Shown piece after piece: positions 1-7,014 of a DNA stretch of 21,306 nucleotides; the first letter of the stretch is position 1; each line of letters starts with the position of its first letter. The translations under genes and the position numbers were made by a program. The notes under the pieces were generated by a model. It was not told where the DNA came from, ran no database searches, and saw nothing but the letters and a program-made list of their open reading frames with translations. Source of the stretch: DATBDM01 sp036269915 (lineage in GTDB: Bacteria; Actinomycetota; Thermoleophilia; Solirubrobacterales; Solirubrobacteraceae); NCBI GenBank assembly GCA_036269915.1, contig DATBDM010000252.1:1-21306 (forward strand), read 5' to 3'.

Positions 1-70
1 CCGGCGCGCCGTCGAACCGGGGCCCGACATCCTCCAGGTCCGACTTGAGGTTCCTGAGCGTGAATGGCAT
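1..70 (-). CDS. Cupin-like protein, N-terminal fragment (cut by window edge)
   Basis: Only the first 23 codons are present. The peptide starts MPFTLRNLKSDLEDVG and continues PRFDGAP, which resembles the start of small actinobacterial cupin-domain proteins. The cupin barrel itself lies outside the window, so this identity rests on memory of the N-terminus alone. The ATG at 68-70 is preceded by GAGGA with a 7-base spacer, and that Shine-Dalgarno overlaps the stop codon of the DUF4188 gene upstream. The gap between the two genes is 10 bp, so they are probably co-transcribed and translationally coupled. Confidence 0.55.
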   Translation of the reverse strand, partial: MPFTLRNLKSDLEDVGPRFDGAP

Positions 71-80
71 GGCGCGATCC

Positions 81-563
81 TCACACACCGAGCGCCTCGA
101 GCCGAGCGCGAGCGCTCGAGGACTCGGAGATCGGCATGAGCTGCCCCGCCTTGCCCAATCCGTGCGGCGGCATGTTCCCGTAGACGGCTTCGTACTGCCC
201 CTCTCTGACCAAGAACGTCTCATGCCAGATCCCGGTGCGGCCGCTTCGTCCGACCCGTCGCCAGTACTGTCGCCAGACGTCCAGGTGAGGATCGTCCTTG
301 TCCTTGGCGAAGGCCTCGAGCTGCTCGAATGACCGCCAGTACTGGACGATCGTCGGGACGCCCATCTCGTACGCGAGCAGGCCCGTCTCAGGGCGGGCGA
401 CGAGGTAGTCGAGCATGTGCCTCATCCCGCGGCGACCCCCCAGGTCGAGGAGGCTGCGAACGACCTGCAACTTGCTGTTGAGCCGGGCGCCGATCAGGAA
501 GACGACGAAGTCGCCCTCGATCTCGGCGGTCATCCGTCTGCCAGCAACCTCGCCCATGCTCAT
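81..563 (-). CDS. DUF4188 domain-containing protein
   Basis: This protein of about 160 residues matches the DUF4188 family, a group of dimeric alpha-beta barrel-like proteins sometimes labelled monooxygenase-like. The biochemical role is unknown. Family hallmarks seen here are TAEIEGDFVVFLIGARLNS near the N-terminus, VQYWRSFEQLEAFAKDKDD in the middle, and GIWHETFLVREGQYEAVY plus NMPPHGLGKAG towards the C-terminus. The frame is open well upstream, but that extension is arginine-rich and unlike the family, so the start is placed at the MSMGEV segment. ATG codons at 563 and 557 are both possible. An AGAGG just upstream gives better spacing (about 8 bases) for the one at 557. A TAGGAT -10-like hexamer lies at 593-598 on the minus strand. 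The gene leads directly into the cupin-like gene. Confidence 0.85.
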   Translation of the reverse strand: MSMGEVAGRRMTAEIEGDFVVFLIGARLNSKLQVVRSLLDLGGRRGMRHMLDYLVARPETGLLAYEMGVPTIVQYWRSFEQLEAFAKDKDDPHLDVWRQYWRRVGRSGRTGIWHETFLVREGQYEAVYGNMPPHGLGKAGQLMPISESSSARARLEALGV

Positions 564-863
564 CGCCTCTTCATTCGTCGGCCTGGCGACCGATCCTAGA
601 CCGCAGAACAGACGTGGGCCAGCCCCCTTCAGCGCACGCTTCTGTACTCGAGGTGGGCGACGCCGGGCGCCTCGACGGCCCGGACCTGCGCAAGTCGCAC
701 CCGACGCGGAGTGCAACCGGCTCGGACGAGGCCCTGGCGAGACCAGCCGGTACGCCTGGCATTCGTCGGCGAAAGCGCCGCGGCCGGCTGTCGTGAGCGA
801 CGGTGGCTGCAAGCCAGGGCCGCGCTTTCGGCGGCACGTGGACCCGCCGGCACCGAGCCGCCG
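564..863. other. 300-bp intergenic stretch without a convincing gene
   Basis: This stretch lies between the 3' end of the sigma factor gene and the 5' end of the DUF4188 gene, both on the minus strand. Short open frames here give arginine/proline-rich peptides with no family resemblance and no ribosome binding sites. An imperfect inverted repeat is visible: a GAAAGCGCCGCGGCC segment at about 771-785 against GGCCGCGCTTTCG at about 818-830. The loop is around 32 bases and one base is unpaired. It could be a weak terminator for the sigma factor gene, but that is not strong. The end near 593-598 probably holds the DUF4188 promoter. Confidence 0.4.
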
Positions 864-1736
864 TCAGCCGTCGAGGATCGTCAGGTCGAGCGCGCGCAGC
901 CGCTCCGGGTCGGCGAGGAAGTCCATCGCGACGATCCTGCCGCCGCGGACGGTGATGGCGCCGACCGAGAACGGCTTGCCGTCGCGCATCGTGACCGCGC
1001 CGACGGCGCCGTTGACGAGCGCCCGGCGCATCTCCAGGCCGAGCTGGGCGAACATGCGCGCCTGGCGGAGGACCGCCTCGGCACCCCGTAGCTCCGTCGT
1101 CCCCTCCCCCATGTCGGCGCGCAGCACGATGTCGGGGTCGAGCAGGGCGAGCAGCGCCTCGAAGTCGCCGTCGCGCGAGGCGGCGAGGAACGCCTCGACG
1201 ACCCGGCGCTGCGCATCGAGGTCGGGGTCCGGGACGACGTGCTCGCCCTGGACCCGGCGACGCCCGCGGCTGGCGAGCTGACGCGCCGCCTCGGGGGAGC
1301 GATCGACGATCCGCGCGATCTCGTCGAACGGGACGGCAAACATGTCGTGCAGCACGAACGCGAGCCGTTCGGCCGGCGTCAGCGTCTCGAGGACCACGAG
1401 CAGCGCCAGCCCGACGGAGTCCGCCAGCAGCGCCTCGTGCTCGGGGTCGGTGCCGTCGGCACGGTCGATGATCGGGTCGGGAAGCCGCACGCCGAGCGGC
1501 TCCTCGCGGCGCGTGGCGCGCGAGCGGAGCATGTTCAGCGCGACGCGCCCGACGACCGTCGTCAGCCAGCCCCCGAGGTTCTCGATCTCGTCCGCGTCAC
1601 TGCGGTTCAGCCGCAGCCACGTCTCCTGCACCGCGTCGTCGGCCTCGCTCAGCGAGCCGAGCATCCGGTAGGCCACGGCGCGCAGCCGCGTGCGGTGCTC
1701 CTCGAAGCGCTCGGTCAGCCAATCACGTTCGTCCAT
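864..1736 (-). CDS. ECF sigma factor with SnoaL-like C-terminal domain (ECF41/SigJ type)
   Basis: This is an alternative RNA polymerase sigma factor. Region 2 covers about residues 8-75 (YRMLGSLSEADDAVQETWLR, then GGWLTTVVGRVALNMLRSR). Region 4 covers about 110-165 (LTPAERLAFVLHDMFAVPFD, EIARIVDRSPEAARQLASR). From about residue 175 a SnoaL-like domain follows (AFLAASRDGDFEALLALLDP, then NGAVGAVTMRDGKPFSVGAI and ADPERLRALDL). In this class there is no anti-sigma factor and the SnoaL domain modulates activity in cis. The ECF41 signatures DGGGR and NPDKL appear only in altered form (ADMGEG and ADPERL), so this is a variant or a related SigJ-like group. The divergent neighbour is an epimerase-like gene; ECF41 sigmas are known for carboxymuconolactone decarboxylase, oxidoreductase or epimerase partners. 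The ATG at 1736 has only a weak GGAG about 12 bases upstream. Confidence 0.9.
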   Translation of the reverse strand: MDERDWLTERFEEHRTRLRAVAYRMLGSLSEADDAVQETWLRLNRSDADEIENLGGWLTTVVGRVALNMLRSRATRREEPLGVRLPDPIIDRADGTDPEHEALLADSVGLALLVVLETLTPAERLAFVLHDMFAVPFDEIARIVDRSPEAARQLASRGRRRVQGEHVVPDPDLDAQRRVVEAFLAASRDGDFEALLALLDPDIVLRADMGEGTTELRGAEAVLRQARMFAQLGLEMRRALVNGAVGAVTMRDGKPFSVGAITVRGGRIVAMDFLADPERLRALDLTILDG

Positions 1737-1737
1737 C

Positions 1738-1764
1738 GGTCACATCGCTCCGTCGCGTCGGGTC
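1738..1764 (+). promoter_or_regulatory. Putative ECF41-type promoter of the epimerase gene
   Basis: On the plus strand GGTCACA (1738-1744) is followed by a 16-base spacer and GGTC (1761-1764). It differs from the ECF41 -35 consensus TGTCACA by one base and has the same spacing and -10 as the opposite-facing copy. The two -35 boxes belong to a perfect 10-bp inverted repeat, GTCACATCGC at 1739-1748 and GCGATGTGAC at 1790-1799. Transcription would start near 1770, leaving a leader of about 44 bases with AAGGAG at 1802-1807. Confidence 0.55.
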
Positions 1765-1773
1765 ATATCACCA

Positions 1774-1800
1774 GACCCGCGCAGGGCGGGCGATGTGACA
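1774..1800 (-). promoter_or_regulatory. Putative ECF41-type promoter of the sigma factor gene
   Basis: On the minus strand TGTCACA (1794-1800) is followed by a 16-base spacer and GGTC (1774-1777). TGTCACA is the known -35 consensus of ECF41 promoters. The known -10 consensus is CGTC, so the -10 here has one mismatch. The start of transcription would fall near 1768, about 32 bases before the sigma factor ATG, implying autoregulation. Confidence 0.55.
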
Positions 1801-1813
1801 GAAGGAGAACGAG

Positions 1814-2794
1814 ATGCGGATCTTCGTCGCAGGAGCGAGCGGTGCGATCGGCACGCGGCTCGTCGCGCAGCTGGTGGATCGCGGCCACGAGGTGGTCGGG
1901 ACGTATGCGTCGCCGGGCAACGCGGAGCGCGTACGGGCGCTCGGCGCCACGCCGGTCGCGCTCGATCTGCTCGACGCGCGCGCCGTGCGCAAGGCGGTCC
2001 TGGAGGCCGAGCCCGACGCGATCGCCCACGAGGCGACCGCGCTGGCGAACATGCGCTTCTCGCGCAACTTCGACCGCGGGTTCGCGCAGACGAACCGCCT
2101 GCGGACCGAGGGCACCGACGCGCTGCTGGCCGCCGCGCGCGAGGCCGAGGTGACGCGCTTCGTCGCGCAGAGCTACGCCAGCGCCCGCTACGAGCGCGTC
2201 GGCGGGATGGTCAAGACCGAGGACGACCCGCTCGACCCCGAGCCGTTGCCCTCGACGCGGCAGAGCCACGCAGCGATGCGCCACCTCGACGAGGCGGTGA
2301 CGAACGCCGGCGGCATCTCGCTGCGCTACGGCGGCTTCTACGGGGCGGCGAACGACGGGCTGGTCGAGCCCGTGCGCAAGCGGCAGTTCCCGATCGTCGG
2401 CGAGGGCGGCGGCGTCACGTCGTTCATCCACCTCGACGATGCCGCCGACGCGACCGTGCTCGCCCTCGAGTCCGGACGCTCGGGCATCTACCACGTCGTC
2501 GACGACGAGCCCGCCGCGGTGCGCGACTGGCTGCCCGTCCTCGCATCGGTCCTCGGCGCCAAGCCGCCGCGCCACGTCCCCCGCTGGTTCGCGCGGCTGA
2601 TCGGTGGCGACGCCGCGGTGATGATCGGCACCGAGTCGCGCGGCGCGTCCAACGCGAAGGCCAGGCGCGAGCTCGGCTGGATGCCCGCCCACCCGAGCTG
2701 GCGGGACGGCTTCGCCGAGGTCTATGGCGCTCAGAACCCGCCGCGCGACAGCAAGGCCCTGAGCCGTCCGCGGAACGCCCGCACGGTGGCGTAG
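1814..2794 (+). CDS. NAD(P)-dependent epimerase/dehydratase family protein (extended SDR-like)
   Basis: The protein has 326 residues. It opens with a Rossmann glycine motif, GASGAIG at residues 7-13, and shows SLRYGGFYG and SFIHLDDAADA segments typical of extended short-chain dehydrogenases and NAD-dependent epimerases. The tail has AKARRELGWMPAHPSWRDGF, also common in this family. The substrate is unknown. The usual catalytic YxxxK is not apparent: its expected place reads RQSHAAMRHLDEAV, so catalysis may be atypical or absent. The ATG at 1814 has AAGGAG with a 6-base spacer. The gene is divergent from the ECF sigma gene and is the likely regulon target, matching the epimerase partners seen with ECF41 sigmas. 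Confidence 0.88.
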   Translation: MRIFVAGASGAIGTRLVAQLVDRGHEVVGTYASPGNAERVRALGATPVALDLLDARAVRKAVLEAEPDAIAHEATALANMRFSRNFDRGFAQTNRLRTEGTDALLAAAREAEVTRFVAQSYASARYERVGGMVKTEDDPLDPEPLPSTRQSHAAMRHLDEAVTNAGGISLRYGGFYGAANDGLVEPVRKRQFPIVGEGGGVTSFIHLDDAADATVLALESGRSGIYHVVDDEPAAVRDWLPVLASVLGAKPPRHVPRWFARLIGGDAAVMIGTESRGASNAKARRELGWMPAHPSWRDGFAEVYGAQNPPRDSKALSRPRNARTVA

Positions 2795-2917
2795 TCCAAG
2801 GTCACGGCGTCGCCCTCGACCGGAAGCGCCGCCCCGACCGAGGAAGCGCGTGAGCCGCCCCTACTCGATCCAGACCGGGGCGATCTCGGCGCGCTCGACG
2901 GCACTCACCCGATCGGA

Positions 2918-2936
2918 ATCGGCGCGGGGCGCCGAT
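2918..2936. terminator. GC-rich hairpin between convergent genes
   Basis: ATCGGCGC (2918-2925), loop GGG, and GCGCCGAT (2929-2936) form a perfect 8-bp stem. It sits in the 162-bp gap between the epimerase stop at 2794 and the DUF2182 stop at 2957, where both transcripts must end. There is no T-run on either side, as is common for terminators in GC-rich actinomycetes. The rest of the gap contains nothing I recognise. Confidence 0.45.
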
Positions 2937-2956
2937 CACTTGACGGATTCGAGCGC

Positions 2957-3592
2957 CTAGCGGTCAGGCAGCGTGCAGAGCAGCGGCGTCGCGGCCGTCG
3001 GTTGCGCCGCGGCCGCCAGGCTCATCGCGCCCGGAGGGCGGGCAGAGGCGAGCACCAGCACCACGACCGGCACGGCGAGCGCGAGCGCGAGCGACCGCGC
3101 GCGGATCGGCGCCGCCCGCAGCACGAGCAGCGCGGCCGTGACCGCGGCCATCCAGCCGGCGCCCGTCGCGCCCGTGGCGACCATCGCGAGCATGAGACCG
3201 CCGCAGCGGACGGAGCTCGCGGCCCCCGGGCTGCAGGCGATCGCCAGTGCGACGATCGCCGCGACCTGCCACGACGCCAGCCGCAACAGGACGTAGCCGA
3301 CGGCTCCCGCGACGAGCCAGGCCGCGACGAAGAGCGGGGCGGCGCACGCCTGCCGCAGCCGGCGCTCGCGCGCGCACGCACGCAGCGCCGCCGCGGGTGC
3401 CGCGACAGGGAGCATCATCGCCGCGGTCATCGCGAGCCAGGCGCCGGCGAAGGCGCCGGGTCCCGTTCCCATGCTCGGCATGCGCGCGAGGCTCACCGCC
3501 CAGGCCAGAGCGGCGACGCCGAGCATCGCGGCCAGCACGGCCGCAGCGACGCGGTCGCCCGCGATCCGGCCGAGGGCGGCGCCGGCAGCCAT
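2957..3592 (-). CDS. DUF2182 integral membrane protein, last gene of the cox operon
   Basis: This hydrophobic protein of about 211 residues has around six predicted membrane segments. It matches the DUF2182 family (predicted metal-binding integral membrane proteins) through the AWLAMTAAMMLPVAAPAAA segment near residues 51-69 and a second LMLAMVATGATG segment near 133-144. The function of the family is not established. The ATG at 3592 begins one base after the coxG stop (TGACATG), so translation is almost certainly coupled. An open frame continues upstream but lies inside coxG and is arginine-rich. The position after coxG suggests a role in membrane attachment of CO dehydrogenase, in electron transfer from it, or in metal supply. 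This role is inferred from context only. Confidence 0.75.
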   Translation of the reverse strand: MAAGAALGRIAGDRVAAAVLAAMLGVAALAWAVSLARMPSMGTGPGAFAGAWLAMTAAMMLPVAAPAAALRACARERRLRQACAAPLFVAAWLVAGAVGYVLLRLASWQVAAIVALAIACSPGAASSVRCGGLMLAMVATGATGAGWMAAVTAALLVLRAAPIRARSLALALAVPVVVLVLASARPPGAMSLAAAAQPTAATPLLCTLPDR

Positions 3593-3593
3593 G

Positions 3594-4298
3594 TCAGCGC
3601 CGTGAGCGCCTGCCGAGGCGGAAGAAGACGAAGGCGACGAACGCCAGCACGCCGCCGAGGACACGCGGGTCGCGCAGCCGGTCGGCCACCATCGCGCCGC
3701 CGAGCGAGCCGAGATCGAGCGCCTCCGCCGACGACGGTGCCGGTGCCGGCGGTGGCGGTGGCGGTGGCGGCGGGGTCGGGGCGGCCGCCTGCGCCGGCGC
3801 GCCCGTCGGCGCCACCGCGGCGACCGTGGGCTCCGGCACGGCCGGCTCGTCACCGCCCGCGAGCATCGCGGCGAGGTTGTCGGCGAACGTCCCGATCAGC
3901 CGGCCGCTGACGTCCTGGAGGACCCCCTGGCCCATGGTCGCCACCTTGCCGCTGAGCTGCACCTCGGTGATCACGGTCGCCGACGTGTGCCCGCCGTCGC
4001 CGCCGAGCTCCATCGTCACGTCGGCGTCGGCGGTGCCCTGGCCGCGCGACTCCTTGGCGCGCGCACGCATTACCGCGCGATGGGCCTCCGGGTCGCGGTC
4101 GGTGATCTCGACCGCGCCGTTGTAGGTCATCGACATCGGGCCGACCTTGACCTTGATCGCGACCTTGTAGGCGTCCTCGCCCGTACGCTCGAGCACCCGC
4201 GCGCCGGGCACCGTCGGGGCCACGCGCTCGACGTCGAGCAGCGCCTGCCAGACCTCCTCGAGCGGGGCGTCGACGTCGAAGTGGTTCTCGAAGCGCAT
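3594..4298 (-). CDS. coxG: CoxG: SRPBCC-domain CO dehydrogenase subunit G with C-terminal membrane anchor
   Basis: Residues 1 to about 148 form the CoxG/SRPBCC domain: FENHFDVDAPLEEVWQALLD, VERVAPTVPGARVLE, and later SGKVATMGQGVLQDVSGRLI. A low-complexity Ala/Pro linker follows, including nine prolines in a row encoded at 3747-3773. A single hydrophobic segment (VLGGVLAFVAFVFFRLG) then precedes an arginine-rich end at residues 229-234. In Oligotropha, CoxG recruits CO dehydrogenase to the cytoplasmic membrane, and this tail gives an evident anchor. The ATG has AGGAGG with a 6-base spacer, and the gap to the coxE stop is 12 bp. The short CoxG forms lack the tail, so this is the long membrane-anchored version. 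Confidence 0.88.
   Translation of the reverse strand: MRFENHFDVDAPLEEVWQALLDVERVAPTVPGARVLERTGEDAYKVAIKVKVGPMSMTYNGAVEITDRDPEAHRAVMRARAKESRGQGTADADVTMELGGDGGHTSATVITEVQLSGKVATMGQGVLQDVSGRLIGTFADNLAAMLAGGDEPAVPEPTVAAVAPTGAPAQAAAPTPPPPPPPPPAPAPSSAEALDLGSLGGAMVADRLRDPRVLGGVLAFVAFVFFRLGRRSRR
3747..3773 (-). repeat. Polyproline-encoding simple repeat in coxG
   Basis: Alternating CCG and CCA codons (GGCGGT repeats on the plus strand) encode nine consecutive prolines in the linker between the CoxG domain and the membrane segment. Such a run is expected to form a stiff spacer and to need EF-P for smooth translation. It may vary in length between strains. Confidence 0.8.
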
Positions 4299-4310
4299 GC
4301 GATGCCTCCT

Positions 4311-5501
4311 CTATCGGTGTCGGCCGATCGCCTCGACGACGCCGTCGAGCGCCGCGACGCTGTGGCCGCTGACCAGTTCGTCGACGTGCGGCAGCGCGGC
4401 GGCCATGCCGCCGGTGAGCGGGGCGAAGCCCGGCGCCGCCACGCGCGGGTTGACCCAGACGGTCCGGTACGCGAGCCGCGAAAGGCGCTCCATCTCGCGA
4501 CCGAGCAGCGCCGGATCGCCGCGCTCCCAGCCGTCCGAGAGGATCACCACGACGGCGTCGCGCGCCATGCCGCGGCGGCCGAAGCGATCGTTGAAGGCGC
4601 GCAGCGCCTCGCCGATCCGCGTGCCACCCGCCCAGTCGGGAGCGGCAGCGCTCGCGCGCTCCACCGCGACCTGCGCGCGGCCGGCGCGCAACGCCCGGGT
4701 CACGCGCGTCAGGCGCGTCGCGAAGACGAAGGTCTCCGCCCCGGCGCCGCGCGCCGCGCCCTCCAGCAGCAGCAGGTAGGCACGGGCGAACGGCGCCATC
4801 GACCCGGACACGTCGAGGAGCGCGACGAGCCGCCGCGGCCGGTCGCGCCGGCGGCGATGGACGCGCTCCACAGGATCGCCGCCGGTGCGATGGCTTCGGC
4901 GCAGCATCGCGCGAACGTCCAGGTGCTCGCCGCGGCGCGCCCTGCGCGCCCTACGACCGCGACGCGGCGGAGTGGCCGGCGCCAGCTCGGCGATCAGGCG
5001 CGCGACGAGACCCAGCTCGGCCGCGTCGAGCGCGTCGAGCCGCACTCCCGCGAGTCGCTCGACATCGCTCGCCGTCTGCCCGACCGGCACCGTGACGGCG
5101 TCGGCGCGCGAGGCCTCCGCATCAGCCGCGCCAGAGACGCCGCCCGCCCCGCCGGGAACCGGCTCCGGAGCGGGGACGCTGCGGGCGCGCGTGGACGGCG
5201 GGGCTGTCGGGTCGCCGCGCGCGGCGTCGGCCGCGTCGGCCATGCCGTCCACCACCGCCGAGAAGACCGCGTCGAAGACAGGCACCTGATCGCTCGCCGT
5301 GACGAACGCGAGCCGCGCCGCCCAGTACAGCGAGCGGCGCTCCCCGGTGGGCAGCAGCGACACGGCGCGCACGAACGTGACCGAGCGGTCCGGGGTGACC
5401 GGCAGGCCGGCGAGCCGCAGCGAGCGCGCCAGCGCGACCGCGGCGAGCGGCGCGTCGCGCTCCAGCGCGCGCGTCAGCACGGCGTGCCCGGCAGCGCTCA
5501 C
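4311..5501 (-). CDS. coxE: CoxE-type von Willebrand factor A domain protein
   Basis: The protein has 396 residues. The N-terminal part (about 1-95) is the CoxE-like helical region. The middle (about 95-225) is proline-rich and then very basic (RRGRRARRARRGEH). The VWA domain begins near 222. Its metal-ion-dependent adhesion site is complete: DVSGS (D230, S232, S234), T294 in GGTRIGEAL, and D323 in ILSDGWERGD. In Oligotropha, CoxE works with the AAA+ ATPase CoxD to mature the [CuSMoO2] centre, a relationship like that of MoxR ATPases with VWA partners. The GTG start at 5501 overlaps the coxD stop as GTGA, so the two proteins are translationally coupled. Confidence 0.88.
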   Translation of the reverse strand: MSAAGHAVLTRALERDAPLAAVALARSLRLAGLPVTPDRSVTFVRAVSLLPTGERRSLYWAARLAFVTASDQVPVFDAVFSAVVDGMADAADAARGDPTAPPSTRARSVPAPEPVPGGAGGVSGAADAEASRADAVTVPVGQTASDVERLAGVRLDALDAAELGLVARLIAELAPATPPRRGRRARRARRGEHLDVRAMLRRSHRTGGDPVERVHRRRRDRPRRLVALLDVSGSMAPFARAYLLLLEGAARGAGAETFVFATRLTRVTRALRAGRAQVAVERASAAAPDWAGGTRIGEALRAFNDRFGRRGMARDAVVVILSDGWERGDPALLGREMERLSRLAYRTVWVNPRVAAPGFAPLTGGMAAALPHVDELVSGHSVAALDGVVEAIGRHR

Positions 5502-6418
5502 GCGCCGCCCCCGACGAGGCGCTCGAGGCCGGCGGCCCGCACGCTCTCCTGATCCTCGCGGTACTTGAGCACCGAGCCGAGCGTCCGGTCGGCCATCTCC
5601 GCGCCCAGCCGCTCGGCGCCGAGCAGCTCGAGCGCCGCGACCCAGTCGATCCCCTCGGCGATCCCGGGCGGCTTCTGGACGTCGGCGGCGCGCAGCCGCG
5701 CGAGCGCCGCGACGACGTCCTCCGCGAGCCCCTCCGGGGTGCCGGGCACGCGGCGGCGCACGATCGCGACCTCCCGCTCGGGCGGCGGGTAGTCGATCCA
5801 GTGGTAGAGGCAGCGCCGCTTGAGCGCGTCGTGCAGATCGCGCGTGCGGTTGGAGGTCAGCACGACCGCCGGCGGGACGCGCGCCCGGATCGTGCCCAGC
5901 TCGGGCACGGTCACCGCGGCGTCGGCGAGCACCTCGAGCAGGAAGGCCTCGAACTCGGGATCGGCGCGATCGAGCTCGTCCACGAGCAGCACGGCGGGCA
6001 GCGGGCCGGGATGCTCGATCGCCTCCAGCACCGGGCGCCGGACGAGGTACTCACGGCCGAACAGGTCGTCCTCGCCGACGTCCTCCCGGCCCGCCTCCGC
6101 GAGCCGGATCCGCAGCAGCTGGCGGGGGTAGTTCCACTCGTAGAGGGCCTCGGTGCTGTCCATGCCCTCGTAGCACTGCAACCGTACGAGCGGCGTGCCG
6201 AGCGCGTCGGCCAGCGCGCGCGCCGCCTCGGTCTTGCCGACTCCAGCCTCGCCCTCCAGCAACAGCGGCTGCGGGAGGCGCAGCGAGAGGAACATGGCCG
6301 TCGCCAGCCCCTCGTCGGCGAGGTAGTCGGCGCCGTCGAGCAGCGCGGTCAGCGCCGGGACGTCGCCGACGCGCTCGCTGACCTCCGCCGGGGCACCGGC
6401 GCGCGCGGGTCGCGTCAC
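5498..6418 (-). CDS. coxD: CoxD: MoxR-family AAA+ ATPase for CO dehydrogenase maturation
   Basis: The protein has 306 residues, the usual size for CoxD/MoxR ATPases. Walker A is GEAGVGKT (56-63), Walker B is VLLVDELD (143-150), sensor 1 is TSN (188-190), and arginine-finger candidates are at R201-R202. CoxD in Oligotropha is an ATP-driven chaperone needed for insertion of sulfur and copper into apo-CO dehydrogenase. The GTG start at 6418 overlaps the stop of the preceding cytidylyltransferase gene as GTGA. Reading further upstream would enter that gene in another frame with an arginine-rich peptide, so it was rejected. Confidence 0.9.
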   Translation of the reverse strand: MTRPARAGAPAEVSERVGDVPALTALLDGADYLADEGLATAMFLSLRLPQPLLLEGEAGVGKTEAARALADALGTPLVRLQCYEGMDSTEALYEWNYPRQLLRIRLAEAGREDVGEDDLFGREYLVRRPVLEAIEHPGPLPAVLLVDELDRADPEFEAFLLEVLADAAVTVPELGTIRARVPPAVVLTSNRTRDLHDALKRRCLYHWIDYPPPEREVAIVRRRVPGTPEGLAEDVVAALARLRAADVQKPPGIAEGIDWVAALELLGAERLGAEMADRTLGSVLKYREDQESVRAAGLERLVGGGA

Positions 6419-7014
6419 GACGATCCCGCGCCGGCCAGCACCGCCTCGTAGTCCTCCCACGTGTCGACGTCGAGCGGGACCGGTCCAGCCACCGCCACCT
6501 CGACGACGTCGGCCGGCCGCTGATCGAGCAGCTTCCACACCGCCTTGTCGCCGTTCAGCCGCGCGAGATCGCCGAACACGGTGCGCGCGAAGGCGAACGG
6601 GTGACCGCGCCCGTCCTCGTAGCGGCACACCGCGAGCGGCGCATCGCCGCGCCCGGCCAGGAGCGCCGCGACCGTCGCCGCGCGCACCCCCGGCTGGTCG
6701 CCGAGCAACAGCAGGAGCACGTCGCAGCGCGGGTCGAGCGCGCCGACCGCCGCCGCGATCGAGGACGAGCAGCCGGTCCCGTAGGCGTCGTTGACGACGA
6801 CGTCGGCGCCGCCGAGATCGACCCCGTCGCGGACCTCGCCACTCGCGCCGCCGAGCGCTACCAGCAGCTGGTCGCAGCGGCATCCGCGTGCTGTCGCCAG
6901 CACCGCGTCGAGCAGGGTCGCGCCGCCGTAGGGAAGCAGTTGCTTGGGCCGTCCCAGTCGTCGCGAGCCGCCGGCGGCGAGGACGAGCCCGCTCACGAAC
7001 TGGCCATCAGGCAT
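6415..7014 (-). CDS. mocA: MocA-type molybdenum cofactor cytidylyltransferase (NTP transferase)
   Basis: The protein has 199 residues and belongs to the MobA-like NTP transferase family. The nucleotide-binding signature is at residues 11-27 (LVLAAGGSRRLGRPKQL), with VNDAYGTGCSSSIAAAV and the metal-binding LLGDQPG further on. In the MocA branch the enzyme joins CMP to molybdopterin to give MCD, the cofactor form used by CO dehydrogenase and other xanthine-oxidase-family enzymes. The setting inside a cox operon favours CTP over GTP as substrate, but sequence alone does not prove it. The ATG at 7014 overlaps the end of the XdhC/CoxF gene by 8 bases. An internal GTG at 6995 (V8) is the alternative start. 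Confidence 0.85.
   Translation of the reverse strand: MPDGQFVSGLVLAAGGSRRLGRPKQLLPYGGATLLDAVLATARGCRCDQLLVALGGASGEVRDGVDLGGADVVVNDAYGTGCSSSIAAAVGALDPRCDVLLLLLGDQPGVRAATVAALLAGRGDAPLAVCRYEDGRGHPFAFARTVFGDLARLNGDKAVWKLLDQRPADVVEVAVAGPVPLDVDTWEDYEAVLAGAGSS

Noticed and set aside
771..831. Imperfect inverted repeat as terminator of the sigma factor gene
   Set aside because: The loop is about 32 bases and the stem has an unpaired base; too weak to call as a feature of its own.
415..1281. Open frame of 288 codons on the plus strand over the intergenic gap and sigma factor gene
   Set aside because: Arg/Ser/Pro-rich peptide, antisense to the sigma factor; no support.
3747..3773. GGCGGT repeats as a possible mobile or CRISPR-like repeat
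   Set aside because: They are in frame and encode the proline linker of CoxG; there are no spacers.
3593..3853. N-terminal extension of the DUF2182 frame rich in Arg and His
   Set aside because: It lies wholly inside coxG in another frame and mirrors its polyproline codons; the ATG at 3592 next to the coxG stop is the sensible start.
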